From Acephala macrosclerotiorum (taxonomy: Eukaryota; Ascomycota; Leotiomycetes; Helotiales; Mollisiaceae): DNA of 64,000 nucleotides. The notes beneath the pieces are model-generated. The model was not told where the DNA came from and made no database searches. It saw nothing but the letters and a program-made list of their open reading frames with translations. Position 1 is the first letter of the stretch, and each line of letters starts with the position of its first letter. A program made the position numbers and the translations under genes. The DNA lies in NCBI GenBank assembly GCA_014904845.1, contig MU119203.1, forward strand, positions 806,001 to 870,000, in the 5' to 3' direction. Below, piece by piece: positions 32,648-45,900 of this stretch.

Positions 32648-34866
32648 TTAAACATCAGCAACATGACCAGCTACTCGCCTTTTTCGAGCTCTAGCAGCAC
32701 TAATTCTCAGATCGAAGATACACATGACGACGAGCGCAATGAGGGCGACGACAACGAAGATTGGCGAGGGAGTGAATGCCGAGCGAGATTCTATGGAACT
32801 CTTGACGTGGCGGTCCATTATGAGCTTCAAGAGATTTTGAGAATACCTGCCCCCAAAGGAGAGCCCGTGGACATCGCTGCGTTGGTGAATCCTCTCAGTC
32901 TCGTTAATATGGTGGGCCACTCTCCTCATCCGTTCAGAGCTCAGCCTCGAACGTTCATTCTGAGTGTGGACGCCTTCAGCACCATCGTGAGACAGGCGAA
33001 GATTGAAGGAATGGGCGCTGCCTTCGTATCGACAGACAGGCCTGTTGCCTGTTGGAATAGTCGCCCATTGAAGTTCGTAGTCGGTCATAGCGTTCGCTAC
33101 CATTCGAGAAAGCAAGATGGTTATTTCACGTGTGGACATGTAACCGGGGCGCTCTACATCCTGCTCATGATCAATTGGCCGTCCGTGTTTGGGTATTGCT
33201 GATACTAACCTTGCTGACTCTGTCGTGTTTCTCAAGGCTACATAAGAGCCCGGGTTCTTTATGGCCACATTTGAGATAGTAATTCTTTTCGTGGCCTACC
33301 ACCTTTTTTACTGGCGGATATGCTTTGCAGGCAGATTGTGCCAAGAGACCAGGCGTCTTCGGATGCTGTCTAGTGTTATTTACTGGGTCGGTATGCAAGT
33401 CTCTTTGATACTGACCTTGATTCTGAAATCCTCGCAAGCTTGGGGTCGATCGACAGGATCAATGTTGTCTAAAGAAAACCCGATCTCTTGTTCACACTCG
33501 ACAGAACCCTGGCGGCAACTCGCATAGCAATCCTCTGGACTATAGCATTTGATCGAACAGTAGGGTGAGTCAGAGTTCAAGTTATTCACCGCAGGTTGAA
33601 TAATCTATTCGAGACGTCTGTTGAGCCACGCATTGAATCCCTGAGTTTCTCGGGCCTCGAGGTCTAACCACACCTTGCTGTTGGGTAGGATCTCGTCTTC
33701 GAACTAATGATTGTTAGTCGGGCTTCCAATAAGCTGAGAATTTGAATCGCTTACAAAGTCCACAAGACGCTCTGTGACCTGACCCTCTGTTATGCTACCG
33801 TCATGGGGGCTAGTAGATTTCTTCTCGCAACTCCGAACATGAGAAGTCTTTTCAGCACTCTGGGAATAAGTATCGTTTGATTCCTCACTGCCGTTTGCTT
33901 GAGCGTCTTTGATTGTCTTCGATCCATGCGAGTCCACCAAGTCAACGATTTGGGATTTCCGTTCGTCAGCAGTCGATGGACCTTTCGACTTCTCAAGAGG
34001 ACGGCCTTCTACAAGGCTATAAGTATCCTGGAAGTATTCGTCAACGATCTTCGCAATGCCAGATGTTGATTTTCGACAGTCTCCTCCATAGTAAGTTGCA
34101 AAGTTCAAGGTCTCCTCGATAAGGTTACGGCATTCGATCACTCACGTTATCCGGTTCCGGAACCCACACATCTGTTAGGTGCGTCGCCGCCAAGTATATA
34201 CAAGGATGGGTTACTTCATCTCTGATCTTCCCGCAAAGTTCACGTTCATTGCGCTCCAAATAGCAGGTTTTGGCGTGTTCGCCACGGCACATCACAATTG
34301 ATGGGGTCCTTATTCCAGTCCAAATAGAGATCCCCTCATTCTAGTGAATATATTCAGCCACAGTCCCATTCCATGTATTAGAAGACTCACAGGTACCACC
34401 CTTCTCGAGGCTTCAAGTTTGGCGGTGGCTACTACCAATATCTCCGGAAAGACTCGGTCAGGGATCCAGCATGCGCTTAATGTTTCGTCCGCGATATCAC
34501 ACTGGCATTCGTTAGAAAGCTCAGGAGATATCAATGGCAATGCGACAAACTTACTTCCAATTGCCACTTCTCTTCCAGAGTCACTTGGCCAAGTTGTTCC
34601 TTCTGCACTAATCGATCAGCCGCAAATATCGAGTATAAGGTCTGGAAAATACTGACTGAAAGCCTCTCTACACGTTTCTAAAGCTGCGACTCTCCGAACA
34701 TGTAAGTAAGCCACTCATTCACGTCCCTGTTGGGGCGATACGGATGCCTCTGCAACCCGTCAGACGTGGTGCCCTGGCGTGATAGAGCAGTAGAAATCAT
34801 GGGGAGAAGCTTATATTTCATGATACCATCGGCGTCAATGTCGAGGGCCTCTCGCTTTCCAGCCAT
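32648..34866 (-). CDS. Orphan eight-exon gene, unknown function, with an in-frame TAG; possibly decayed or two genes
   Basis: No family recognised. Eight exons join, all in phase 0, with introns mostly 45-51 nt: 34866-34723, 34677-34555, 34501-34391, 34340-34146, 34027-33755, 33703-33416, 33365-33210 and 33160-32648. Exon text is strongly protein-like: LSVSIFQTLYSIFAADRLVQ, ACWIPDRVFPEILVVATAKL, CRGEHAKTCYLERNERELCG, FEDEILPNSKVWLDLEARET, FNAWLNRRLE; later CSIKCYSPEDCYASCRQG and YYLKCGHKEPGLLC, and near the end a membrane segment (PIFVVVALIALVVMCIF) followed by a basic tail. A TAG at 33607-33605 splits exon 6. If it is real, the first protein is 314 aa ending RRLE and the rest lacks an ATG; otherwise the whole is about 600 aa. 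Exon 5 could instead begin at about 34142 if a GTGA tandem duplication there is a frameshift rather than a donor. Not spliced evidence: all by eye. Confidence 0.5.
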
Positions 34867-35766
34867 TGTTACTGCACCTGAATGACACGATAGAGGAGAT
34901 GGGTGCGAGAGCGAAAGGACAGGTAAAATTGCAGGAAGTACGGTGCAGAGAGCAGTAGCTAGTCTTGTGTGTTATCCTACCTCTAGCTAGCTGATAAGAA
35001 TACTGTGGTTCTTGATGTCACGAGACCATCAGCTCCTTGTACTAAAACGTTTTCTTCCTTCCTCGCAAAGCCAGTCCACATCGAGGAAATGAAACTCCTC
35101 AAAAAGTCTCAAGAGAACACCTTCATAAACTTCATGAAGGAGGAGATGGTATTGCAGATGACAAGTGAAATCCATCCCCCTATCTTAGACGAAACATCAA
35201 CCCCCAGACCACTTTTCCCACCATTCGTATCTCCTGGCACACTAAGACCGTGCTTACTTACAAACGTCGAAAATTATTTATAAAACATCTGTAAATTATA
35301 AGAACATTTCAACCTTTGTTATCTCATCGCAATTCGTGATTAGCTTGAAAACACTACTCGGAAACTAAGAACAGTCCAGCAGCTGTCATATTGCGCGGGC
35401 AGTTCCGGATTCTGATAAGATCAAACTTAAGTATGTATGGATGGGGAATAGATTGCACTATAATCTCTCATACTCTGCCAAACCTTGGCTTGAGAAGAGG
35501 CGTAGAAGCATTTGGTTTGCGAAAAAATAGGGTTACGTGGAGGACCATTAACTTCTTCGAGCGCCTGAGGAATCCAGCTTGGAGATTGGACGTACGCAAC
35601 TGTCCTTACATTGAATCTCTCAATGAAGCTTTGAAACGACCTTGTGAAACCCGGGGTAGCAAGATGACCTTAGAATGATGTCCATCTTTCTATTTTCGAC
35701 GTTGAAGCAATCTAATGTCATGCCCATTGGTTGTCTTGCGGGTGCGTTCCTTGATTTACTGGACAT

Positions 35767-36030
35767 TCAACTGCACGCCCTCACATGCAACCGCATCCTC
35801 TCCTTCCTCAGAAAGTGTTCGAACGGTCCGCGGAGCACTTTCTTTATATCTAAGTATCCAGCGACCAAGAACTGCAAGCGAGAGAAACCCACTGAGCTTT
35901 CGAGATGCATACCCAGAGCTTCTCGGGGCGTTTCAAACTCTGCAAAGATCTCTGAATACCTGCCAAGAACCCTCAAAATAGCAGACAAAAAGCAATAGCT
36001 CCTGAGAGTACTCCCTACAGGCCCTATCAA
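35767..36030 (-). other. Possible exon or relic, minus strand, unassigned
   Basis: An open frame that reads like protein from about LGRYSEIFAEFETPREALG to RGPFEHFLRKERMRLHVRAC but has no upstream ATG (the frame enters after a GATAG, a possible acceptor) and no partner exon that I could join. It may be an internal exon of an unrecognised gene, a relic or chance. An internal ATG would give a 47-residue peptide. Confidence 0.22.
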
Positions 36031-39000
36031 ATGTTAATGAGCAATGACCAGCGTTTAACTAGATATAGTAAAACACCGCGAATCTCGAACGGGTGATTGG
36101 TCTGGCCACCCCTTGGAGACACGACTACAATCACCTTAGAATTAACATTTAAAAGGCCCTGTGGTAGTATGCGTAACCGCACGCCTATTTCTAGATTTGA
36201 GGAGTTGAGATGATCACTCGATACAGCCAGTCAAATCAGTCCTCTTCACGCTCGAACTAGCACTTTGATGTGACATCCCGCCACCTGAAACCACAGCATC
36301 GATCCCACAGCCACTTGGTCCAAGTGTTTCGTCTCTCCTCGAGCTCTGCATCAAGACCGCCTACCGGGATCGAAGCCTCACCTTGCCACACGTGACACTC
36401 ATCACCACCATGCACCAGCATTCAAAACCATTAGCCACATACGCGCCCTCCACGTAACATCTCAGCCCTATCCACGCATTCCCAAAGCAGAACTCGGTAC
36501 CCTAACAAACCCTTCAAAACCTGCCTCATCACCAACTCCTGTACGCAAAATCTGCCTCGAGCTAAATCACGTGCACCGTCCACTCTAGCTCCCCACCAAA
36601 CACAAGTTTGTCTAGAACACCACGGCAGATGCGAGAGTTTGAGATGGTTGGAGACGAAACGCGCGCTGGTGAGGTTTTAAGTTTTTACGCCCCACGAAAA
36701 CGGCACTCTTGTACGAGATTTGAGGGGTATTGGTTGGATGTAAGGATAGGATGGGATAGGATGATGAGAATTCTCAAAATAGCAACCAACAGGTCTTGTG
36801 CAACTGCACTTCTCACAGGTTCCCTAATTGTTGCAGGTGAGGGAACGATTGACCAGTCAAGTTTGCAGGAAACAAGTACAAGCAGGTACAGGTACGGAGC
36901 GATACGGACGAATGAAATGCAGAGAAGTGAAAAGGAGAAAGGAAATGGGAAAGCGAGACGCGTGGCATACGGATCTAAGGGTTCGCTTCTCGCTTCTCCT
37001 TTTCATCCCATCTCATGATCGAATATCGATCGCTACATCTCAGCCAAGCTTTTGGTTGTTGCTTTCACGTACTTGTGCAGTTCGCGAGTTGCGCAAAAGC
37101 AGTCTCGTATACTGAGTGGAGGAATGAATGCTGAGGTGAAGAAGTCGGGAGTCGGAGGTTGATGCGGTGAGGGCTGAGGTGAAGAAAGTCGGGACTCGGA
37201 GGTTGGGGCTGACGTGCAGAAGTAAGGAAGAGGAAACTTATGAGGGATTTAGGAGTTAAGCTTGAGTTAAAATGTGGTCAAGCCTTGCACCTCTCATTCA
37301 TGATGAGTAAGGTTGGATAGAGTAAATATGCATGTCTCGGATCTACGGCGCTACGCTGTGAGACAAGACTGAATGAAGAGAGGCTTACCGATCACAGAAC
37401 CTCAGCCATCTTTTGGCTGAGATTCTATCGTGCTGAGGAATCTAAAATGCAAAGCTGCAACATTAATTGATCGATCACGGACTCACTAAGGCTTGGAATC
37501 AATCAAAAGGAGAAGGGAAAACTCGGAAAACTTAAATCGATTCTCCGAGAGGCTTGTGCGGTTCCCGTGCGCTCACGAACACGAGCCTCACATCCGGCAG
37601 TACGGCCGCAAGGTTCCTCGGTATCGGCGAGATTGGAATAAAGTTGACTTTGATCGTGACTCGGAATATCATGATCAATGATCGAAGATCGCCTACTCCG
37701 TATTCCGTGATCTTTCCGAGTCGTGATTTTCTGGCGATCTTATGTTGAATTGAGAGGAGGGAATTGAAGAATTGGATTTCCAAGGCCGTGCAAGGGTCAA
37801 GTCCGAAGGGAACTAGAAATGACGATCCGAATTTCGAATTTAGGGGATCTTGAGAACTGCCGACCCGAGACTCTTCGTACCGCTGCATCGACGTCGAGAT
37901 CACGCTAACATGAAAAAACTTCAATGGTTGACGAGGAAACAAAGTTGTGAAGAACATGTTAGGGCACGGCGAGTGAAGGAAGTACTCGTAAGAATCGTAA
38001 TCACAAGTCGAGACCTCACCTTACCTCATCGCCACTTTTCTCGCCATCGTGAACCAGTGACAGAGATGAGTTAGTTGTCCATCATCTCATTCACGCATGA
38101 TATTCCCGCAAATTCCTGAAACCAGCATCCTCCGGAGCACCACCCTTATCCGCCTCGTCAAAGCGTGTCTATTTTCATCCCTCCGAGACCCTCCAAAGCT
38201 GATTACCGAGTCCAATCCACTCCCATTTTCCATTCCATAAGGCTGAGATTCAAGGCCCCCCACCACTCATCTCCCCCGTGATTGCCGTCCTCGCACTGGA
38301 CCCACAATCACGGGTCTGCTCTCAGCTCGGCCGGGATCGCCATTGGCATTCATCTATTTTTTATGTGGGTGCTCCGAAGTCTTTGTTTGATAACCTTTTT
38401 GAGATTTGAGGAAGATTTGACGACGCATGATGCCAAGGCTCGAGGTCAATTTGAGGCTTGGAGGGGGGAAGTGAGGCTGGGTGGTGTGGTGGTTATGCTA
38501 TCAATGCATAAATGGAGTATATTCTCGATTGAGAAGTGCAGTGGAGATATATGGGAGGGAGAGGCATGCTGGACGTTTCAACGTCTGAGCGGGGAGTTTA
38601 GAGTTGGATGAGGATGAGGTGGAAGAGTAAAGGCAAGCCAATCGTCTGATCTTTAGAGCATCCAGACGATGAAACGATTGTCGAGTTGAGATCTGGGGGA
38701 ACACTCCATGTATATTGATTTCCCCAGAAAATGGACGGGAGAAGTGAATGTTGGAAACAGTAGTTGACTTGGGCAGAGCAGATCTGCAGATTTCTCACCT
38801 GATGAAAATAGTCTATCGTAGAATCAGTGTGGTTTCCACCAACAGCTTGTCTTCCTCAGAATCTCTTGACTTGAACCCCTTTGATATCGACGGCGGCACT
38901 CTCCATCGGAGCAGATTCCAGATCGCGGGACTTTTATCATGCCATGCAGAAGCCAACTGAATTGACCCATCGCCTCCGAAGTGAAGACGACCACAGACCG

Positions 39001-40004
39001 ACGATCTCTTAACAGAGCCTCTTAACAGAGCCTTCCCAGCAGACTTTTGCCGTGTTGAAACGTGAAACATCTTCTGGTGGTGCTATTTTGAGCCGACCGT
39101 CCACTCCACTTGGACCATCTCGACGTCTGGAAGTGGAAGTAGGCTAGAAGCATGAGAGAAGGGATGAGCCAACTCCACATGACGACGGGGCGGGCACTCG
39201 AAGAAGAGAGTCCACCTTAGGTCAGCAGCATCTGCATGAAGACGCCAATCAGACCTGGACGGACTCTTGCATTTCATCGGCCGACGACTGCTCCACTGCG
39301 TGTTGATTGGATGCCAGGTTGGTCCCGAGGCCGTATTTGTACAGTTAGAGTTTGGGCCTGAGCCCACGCAAGGGTTCCCAAGCGGTCTTTGCCACGCGGC
39401 GGGTCAGTCCAGGACTCGTGAGTGGCTCTTCGCATCGCCAGCCCCGGCAAAAGGTGAGGCAGTGCATTGAAGACCAGCTTTAGGGGGCGTCTCATGAAAA
39501 TGACGGCCACCACGAGGATTGGATGCTCGCAGAATATAACCCCCGGACAGTCCGACCTTCCGAACGCTCATCCTGCTAAGACCACCACCAACGACCGCTG
39601 CCTCTTCCTCTCTTTTTCCCTTTGTATCTTTCTTCTCCTACCATCATCCACTCACTCTACTCGCACAACCCAACCTCCTCCATTCATCCATCTCTCGTCA
39701 CGATCGATCATTTGCTTGCATCACAGCTGCTTCCTTTTAGGAATACGAAGGGTGCGGTGTTCTTGCTGCGGCTGCTCTAGTTCCTCGCTACCGTCGGCCA
39801 TAGAATCTTGGCGCTTCCGCAGGCCACGCGTCCTCTCTAGCGAGCCTGATCTTTACTCTTCAGGCACCCAGTTCCGTCTTCACCGAACCGTCCCCAGATA
39901 CAAACTCTATCAACACCACGACAGAGCAAATAAACTTCAGTCGATCGACGCTGAAGACCCTCACCGATACAATCATTCTCTGCGAACACGACCACGAGGC
40001 AAAC
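36031..40004. other. Gene-free stretch of about 4 kb, including the bZIP gene promoter and leader
   Basis: No supported gene. Frames of 60-140 codons at 37493-37957 overlap on both strands and lack a domain. From about 39,540 the sequence is pyrimidine-rich (CCTCTTCCTCTC type, 39,600-39,650), as often found at fungal transcription starts, so a leader of roughly 350-450 nt before the bZIP start is likely. An ATG-initiated frame (39494-40108) overlaps the bZIP start in another frame. Confidence 0.4.
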
Positions 40005-41826
40005 ATGTCCTCATCAGCACAGGCGTCGACTTCAATGTCGCATTCCAACTCACAGGCGTCGTGCCACGATCCCTTGGACTCCATGGTCGACTTCTCCGAG
40101 TACGATAAGCTGTCCTATCAATCACCATCCATCTCTCCTTCGACATCCAAGAGCCAATTCACCGGCCGAGCAGTCTCCAACACCCCATCGACGCTTCCAT
40201 CCAGTCAACCCGACCTCAGCGGACCAAGCCATAACTATGGCATGTACCGACAGCAGACTGGAATCCCGCAGGGGGCCGTCGCCAGCACCATCGCGGTGAA
40301 CCAGCAGATGGGACAATACAACTTCAGCGACAGCTACCTGACCGGCTTCGGTGCAAACGACGACTTCGTTGACTTTGGTACTGCACCCAGCCGCAACGGA
40401 TCATTCGACCCCTCGGTCGACATGGACTTCGAATCGCCAAAGCCCGAGCCTGCTTTCTTCTACCCCGAGCAATCCCCAGAGTTTATCAACCCTAGTGCAA
40501 TTGGTGGTGGAAACCTCTCCGTGCCAACCGTCCTCCCAACCCAGACAAGCAACGTTGGTCGTCTCTGGCCTGGCATGCATCAACAACAAGCTGCATTGGC
40601 CAAAGCTCAGGCACAACAGAAGCAACAACAACAGATTATCCAACAGCAACGACAGAGCTCGATGGGTAGCCAACAGAGACAACAATCTCAACGACCAAGA
40701 GGAGCACATGCACCAACTGATCCTATTGTCGAGGAGAAGATCTCTCAGCTCCTCAACTCGATGAGACAGAGCAGTGTTACTACCGATGAGAACGATAGCC
40801 AAGCTGCCAACCACATGTCCCACGCTCAGCGTATGCGCAAGGAGGAAGACGAGATGGATGAGGATGAGCGTCTGCTCGCATCCGAGGAAGGAAAGAAGCT
40901 CAGCAGCAAAGAGCGTCGTCAACTCCGAAACAAAGTCTCCGCACGCGCTTTCCGATCAAGAAGGAAGGGTAAGCATCAATTATCGACAACATCAATGAGC
41001 AATCTACTAACGTGTCACAGAATACATCTCTCAGCTTGAGGGTGAAATTGCCGTCAAAGTCAACGAGAACAGCGACCTTCGTGCCCAGAACCGTGCTTTG
41101 ATGGAAGAAAACACCCGCCTTTCGGATCTCACAAGAATGCTCCTCTCCTCACCATCCTTCTCCGGTTTCCTCGACACCCTTGCCTCCAACCCCGCCGCCG
41201 CTCAAACTGCACAAGCCGTCCAGCAACCACAACAACAGATTGAGCAACCTCAACGCCAAATCAGAAAAGACATCAACCCATACTCTGCTCAACAACAAAT
41301 GCAACAGCAACAAATTGGCATGACCCTGATCCCCGAACAAACCATGGACTTCTCCATGTTGGATCTCAGCAATGATGGACTCCCGTCTTACCCAGCCTAC
41401 CAACCACAAGTCTTCTCCGTCCTCAGCCTCCCTGAACCAACCATTGACACCGAAGTCCTCTCCGGCAAGAGCTCAATGTTCTCTCCCCTCTCATCTGACG
41501 ACGAGAAGGTCGAGCTCCCAACCGTTGAGCGCATGCCTGTCTCCGAAGTGAAGGTCGAAGCCGAGGCTCCCGTCATCGACGAAGAGTTCGACGCCGATCC
41601 TGCCTTTGCTCTCTTCGCTGCCTCGTCTGTCTCTGCTCCAGCTGCTGCCAAGTCTCAAGATATTGATCTCTCATTCCTTGCCAACCTTTCTATCAAGCCT
41701 GCTGAGTATGAACTCGTTGTCATTGACAATGAGGCGTCGGATATGGCCATGAGACGTGTTGAGAGGTTGACGGCTCAGATGGATGCTTGTGTGGAGAGGC
41801 TAATGGCTTTGACTATGCACCTATAG
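40005..41826 (+). CDS. bZIP transcription factor, 589 aa
   Basis: Nuclear basic leucine zipper regulator. Two exons: 40005-40968 and 41021-41826 (GTAAGC donor, ACTAAC branch point, CACAG acceptor); joined length 1,770 nt. The splice falls inside the basic region, so the intron is needed to complete it: ERRQLRNKVSARAFRSRRK then EYISQLEGEIAVKVNE. The N-x7-R signature is Asn309 to Arg317, and the zipper follows as ENSDLRAQNRALMEENTRL. N-terminal to it are Ser-rich and Gln-rich stretches (QQKQQQQIIQQQRQ) and an acidic segment (KEEDEMDEDERLLASEEG); a second Gln-rich region and an acidic C-terminal half follow the zipper and may activate transcription. The arrangement with a long conserved block just before the basic region is shared by a widespread Pezizomycotina bZIP group; I do not assign a name. 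Confidence 0.93.
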
Positions 41827-42899
41827 TCTACCATTCATGGCTTGGGAGGAACTTGTGCTTTAATTGCTGCGATTTAGCGAGGGCTTGTGGTCATCATCAA
41901 TTAACTATCTATACTATCTGTTTACTCCCAAGAGAGGATTCCCGGCGTTTATTTGTCTTGTTTGAAACCACAACTTGTATTTCCTTTGTATGGGTAGGAA
42001 AGGGAAGGAGCATTGTAAGAAGCATAGTATCTAGGACTACTGGGAGGAGGAATTTGGAATTGGAATGACCGTTATGTGGTATGAACGAATGGGGGGAGAG
42101 ATAGGAAATTAACAATTGGAACTCGACTTCGCTTCATTGCATCGTATATTTTATAGAAAATAAGTCTTGGAAATTAATACCCATAAAAAGCTCCCTCTCC
42201 TCTTGCCTCACTCGTTCAATGTGAACATTCACCGCCTCCGTTCATGTTTCAAACATCACCTCATGCCAACACCGAGCATTTGCTGCACAACGTAATCAAC
42301 TCCCTCCCTCACCAACCAACCAATCCCAATTCCCTCATGTCATCATTTTTTCCCACTTGGTGCACATATCTCACCACTCACAAACCATTCACAAAACTTG
42401 ACCCCCCCCCCAACCAACCCAACCAAGCTCTCGTGTTTTCTGTTGCACATCGCATTCCAAACAATATAAACCACGCATTTCGTACCTGCTTGAAGGAAGC
42501 CCGCCCCACTTCCTCACTGCTGCTGTTTTGTTTGATGAATGAATGAAATTTCCACCGTTCATGCGCGGGTTGGTTAGTTAGAGAGAGGGGATTGGAATCG
42601 ATATTCTTATTGATCCTTCCGAATGAGTACTCGGCATGTTGGATTGGGAAATATTGAATTGGAAATTGCGTGGTATCTTATCGATTGGAATTGAGATGGG
42701 GAGATGAGTTTAGATGGTAGAGAGGGGACGAGGGGAGGGGGATTGATTGATTGTTTGTTTGTTTGTTTGTGCTTGATTGCATAAGTAAAGTTTATCTTTT
42801 TGGTGGATGGATAACTTCATTCTTAATTTCATCTCAATCTCCCATCTTTATCTCGGGACTGACACGTGCCATCGGACATTGTCTAGATCTCAATCTGAA
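41827..42899. other. 3' region of the bZIP gene and intergenic sequence
   Basis: No gene recognised. It includes a C-run near 42,402-42,412, and a short TTTG microsatellite near 42,750-42,768. The first unit of the large repeat array starts at about 42,930. Confidence 0.5.
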
Positions 42900-42929
42900 T
42901 CTCAATCTCAACCTCGATCCCAAGAGGAG

Positions 42930-45900
42930 GATCTATATAATCAATTATATTCATATATTCATTTCAGTTGCGATGCGCAACAATACCATTTCTCAATCTG
43001 GTTGCCCATTTCAATCGCCTAACCTGGTGAGAAGAGGAGCTTCTCCCACCTCCCAGACTTCGATGTAGATTTTTTGACCGTCGGAAAATCATAAAATAAT
43101 CTATATTCATTTATTCTCTCCCGCTGCGACCTGCAACAATCGTTTTCCTCTTGCCATTTTTCCTTATGTTTTGTCGCTTAACTCGCTTCAAACCTTTTGA
43201 GTATCGGCTGGCAGTTCTCAAAAGGGAAATTCCACCCGCTCACGCTTTGCGGCATCTCCACCTAGCTCCGCGTTCGAGCTTGATAGGAGAAGTGGAGCTT
43301 GGAGCTTCAGAGTTTGGCTCTGAGCACCTCAACAAAACAACGCCGACTACGGAGAGGATCATAAGATGAGCTATATGCATGTATTCCTTCAAACTACGAT
43401 GTGCAAAATAACGTCTTTCCTTCCTCTTTCGTCGGAAGCAAATGGGGGAGAAGGGGGCCTTCGCATCTCGTACAAGAAGCTTACCCGCGGCTCCGCAACC
43501 CCGCTTTCGAGCTTGAAAGTACAGGTGGAGCTTGTGGCAGAATGAGGGCTCTGAGGGTCTATAAGATGCCTGCCTATATTTATCTTATCTCGTCGGCAAT
43601 TGAAGTGCAACAAGAGCGGTTCTGAGGACTCGAAAAAGTCCTCGTCGGCTGAAGGAAGGAAGGAAGGAAGGAAGGAAGGAAGGAAGGAAGGAAGGAGACC
43701 GTAAGACCGAGAGACTGAGCACCTCGACGACGTTGAGTTTTAAGAATCTTCTCTATTCATTCTATTTCTTCGGACGAAGAGACGTGCAACGGTTCTTTTC
43801 CCTTCTTCTTTTATCGCTTGGGCCCGCTGCGAAGAGTTGCCTAAGTGCTGACCGCTCAATTTAAGGTGCTATAAGATGTTTTATATTCATATAACCTTAA
43901 GTCATACGACGTGCAACAGTCTCCTTCCCTTCGCTCAAATGCCTCAGATTGGAAAGAAAACGGAAATGAAGAATAAATCTCAGACCCTCAAAGTTCACTT
44001 GAAGATCATAGAGTACTCAATATTCATCTATCCGATCGACATCAGATGTGCAGCAAAAGACGAGCTCATTCTAGAAGAGGAAAGAAAGGCAGATGTCAAA
44101 GTTTGTAAGAAGGGGCAATCGCAGATTAGACCCAATTGAAGCTTAATGCTCAAACTTACAGATCATAATAAGACACTCTATATTCATATAACCTTAAAAG
44201 TCACGACATGCAACAGCAGCGGGTTTCGCGCTTGAACAGGAAAGAATTAGAATTCAAAATGAGGTACCGCTGGTTCTCAGATCTCAACCTCAACTCGAAG
44301 ATTATAAGATGGCCTGTACTCTATTATTATTTCTAACATCGATACGGCAATAATTGACCAAAGGGGAAAACAAGTGCCGAACAGACTTCCGGGGGAAAAA
44401 GCACCCGCAAATGAAGATATAAGATGAATATCATGCAGTCCACCTCGATGCGCAACAAAACATGAGATGAGAAGAGCTGTCATTAATAGAAAACTCAACA
44501 ATCGATGATGAAGATCATGAGCTATAAGATGGAAGCTATGCACTCCACTGCGATGCGCAACAGAGAGGGAAAACACGACCTTTTTCCTTCCCAACGGAAA
44601 CTGAAAGTCCACAACGGGATCCGAGATTAAGCCTCATGAACTGAAACTCAACAATCATAAGATGAATACTATTCACTCCACCTGCGATGCGCAACAGAGG
44701 AAGAGGAAGAGGAGCTGACTTTCTCATAGTGGAAGGACGAGAATTGATCCATAAATTGAGACCTTAACCGCATTATCTTTTTAGCTTCTTCGCTCCCAAA
44801 GTGAAAGGATGAGGATCAAAACCCCAGAAGTGGATGTGCATCCTTGAGCCTCAGCTCTCATCCGGCACGTCCATCGTCCACGGCCCGATCCACTTTCCTC
44901 CAACCCTCCACCACTTCAGCTCACACATTCGTCCACGTGCGACATGCAACAATCTTCTCTTTTTCGCCAAGAACATGCACGAAAGTGGAAGTATTGAAGC
45001 CGAAGATAGTGGAAGGAAAGTGGGGCTCTAGGTTCATAGATTGCAGCGTGGACGAGACATCAGACGAAAGTTTTGAACCCACTTTAAGCTTCACGGAATG
45101 AATTTTCCAGAGACGGAATTTCTTGTCGTCCACTGCGATTTGCAACAACGAGAAATAAATTGACGCGCGAAAGATACGATTGGTAAACCCGAAAAGAGAC
45201 CGGTTCCAAGGTCTTGGAATTTGGTTGAGTGGTTGGTTTGCATGTGGACGTACAGTACGTGACTTCCGCTACCCGCGGAATGTTTCCCAAGCAAAAGGAA
45301 GAATTCTTCCATGCCCAAGACGAGACGGCGGAATTGGCATTCCACTGCGAAATGCAACAAAGCATCCAAACTCTCAATCACAAACCAGAAAAAGATGCAG
45401 CTCGTCTCAAGCAAGAGTCTATTCGAGACCGAGATCCGAGATCAGACCTTGTTGAGATCCATCTCAAAAGTTTGTTTTGGGAACGAGTGCTCGGACGAAA
45501 ACCCTCGCTCTCTGAACCTCAAAGATGGACGTAAATGTAGCAATTTCGAAAACTCAGGAGCCAGTCCGCTTGCGATATGCAACAGGAATTATTAGAGATG
45601 GTTTGTTCTTGAGGATGAAGTGGTGGAAGGAAGTGATGCGGATGACTGACGTGCAGCACTAGCGTGGGGGGAAATCTCCCGGGCGTGGACGCGAGAACTC
45701 ACTTTCTCACCTGCACTCCACCCCCGAAATGCAACACAACACGCACCAATCTTCCGTTCATGGCGATCGAGATAATCGATTAAGACCCTCTTTCGATTTT
45801 AAGATATGAGTTGTCTCCGAGCTGTCTTGGTTCCTGAAGGGTTATGAGTAATGTGGACGAGCTGCAGGTGGACAACGGACATCTGACGTTTTGGCATTTC

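Noticed and set aside
32312..33202. Plus-strand 296-codon open frame
   Set aside because: It lies antisense to the last exon of the spliced minus-strand gene, has low-complexity composition and no partner exon. The minus-strand reading has consistent introns and a membrane segment.
37493..37957. Overlapping open frames on both strands (62 and 141 codons)
   Set aside because: Neither has a recognisable motif, and the two strands exclude each other.
44277..45414. Minus-strand open frames across the repeat array (for example 44277-44612 and 45091-45414)
   Set aside because: They contain translated repeat cores (LLRIA, CVAHR type) but break at every unit; they look like by-products of the repeat.
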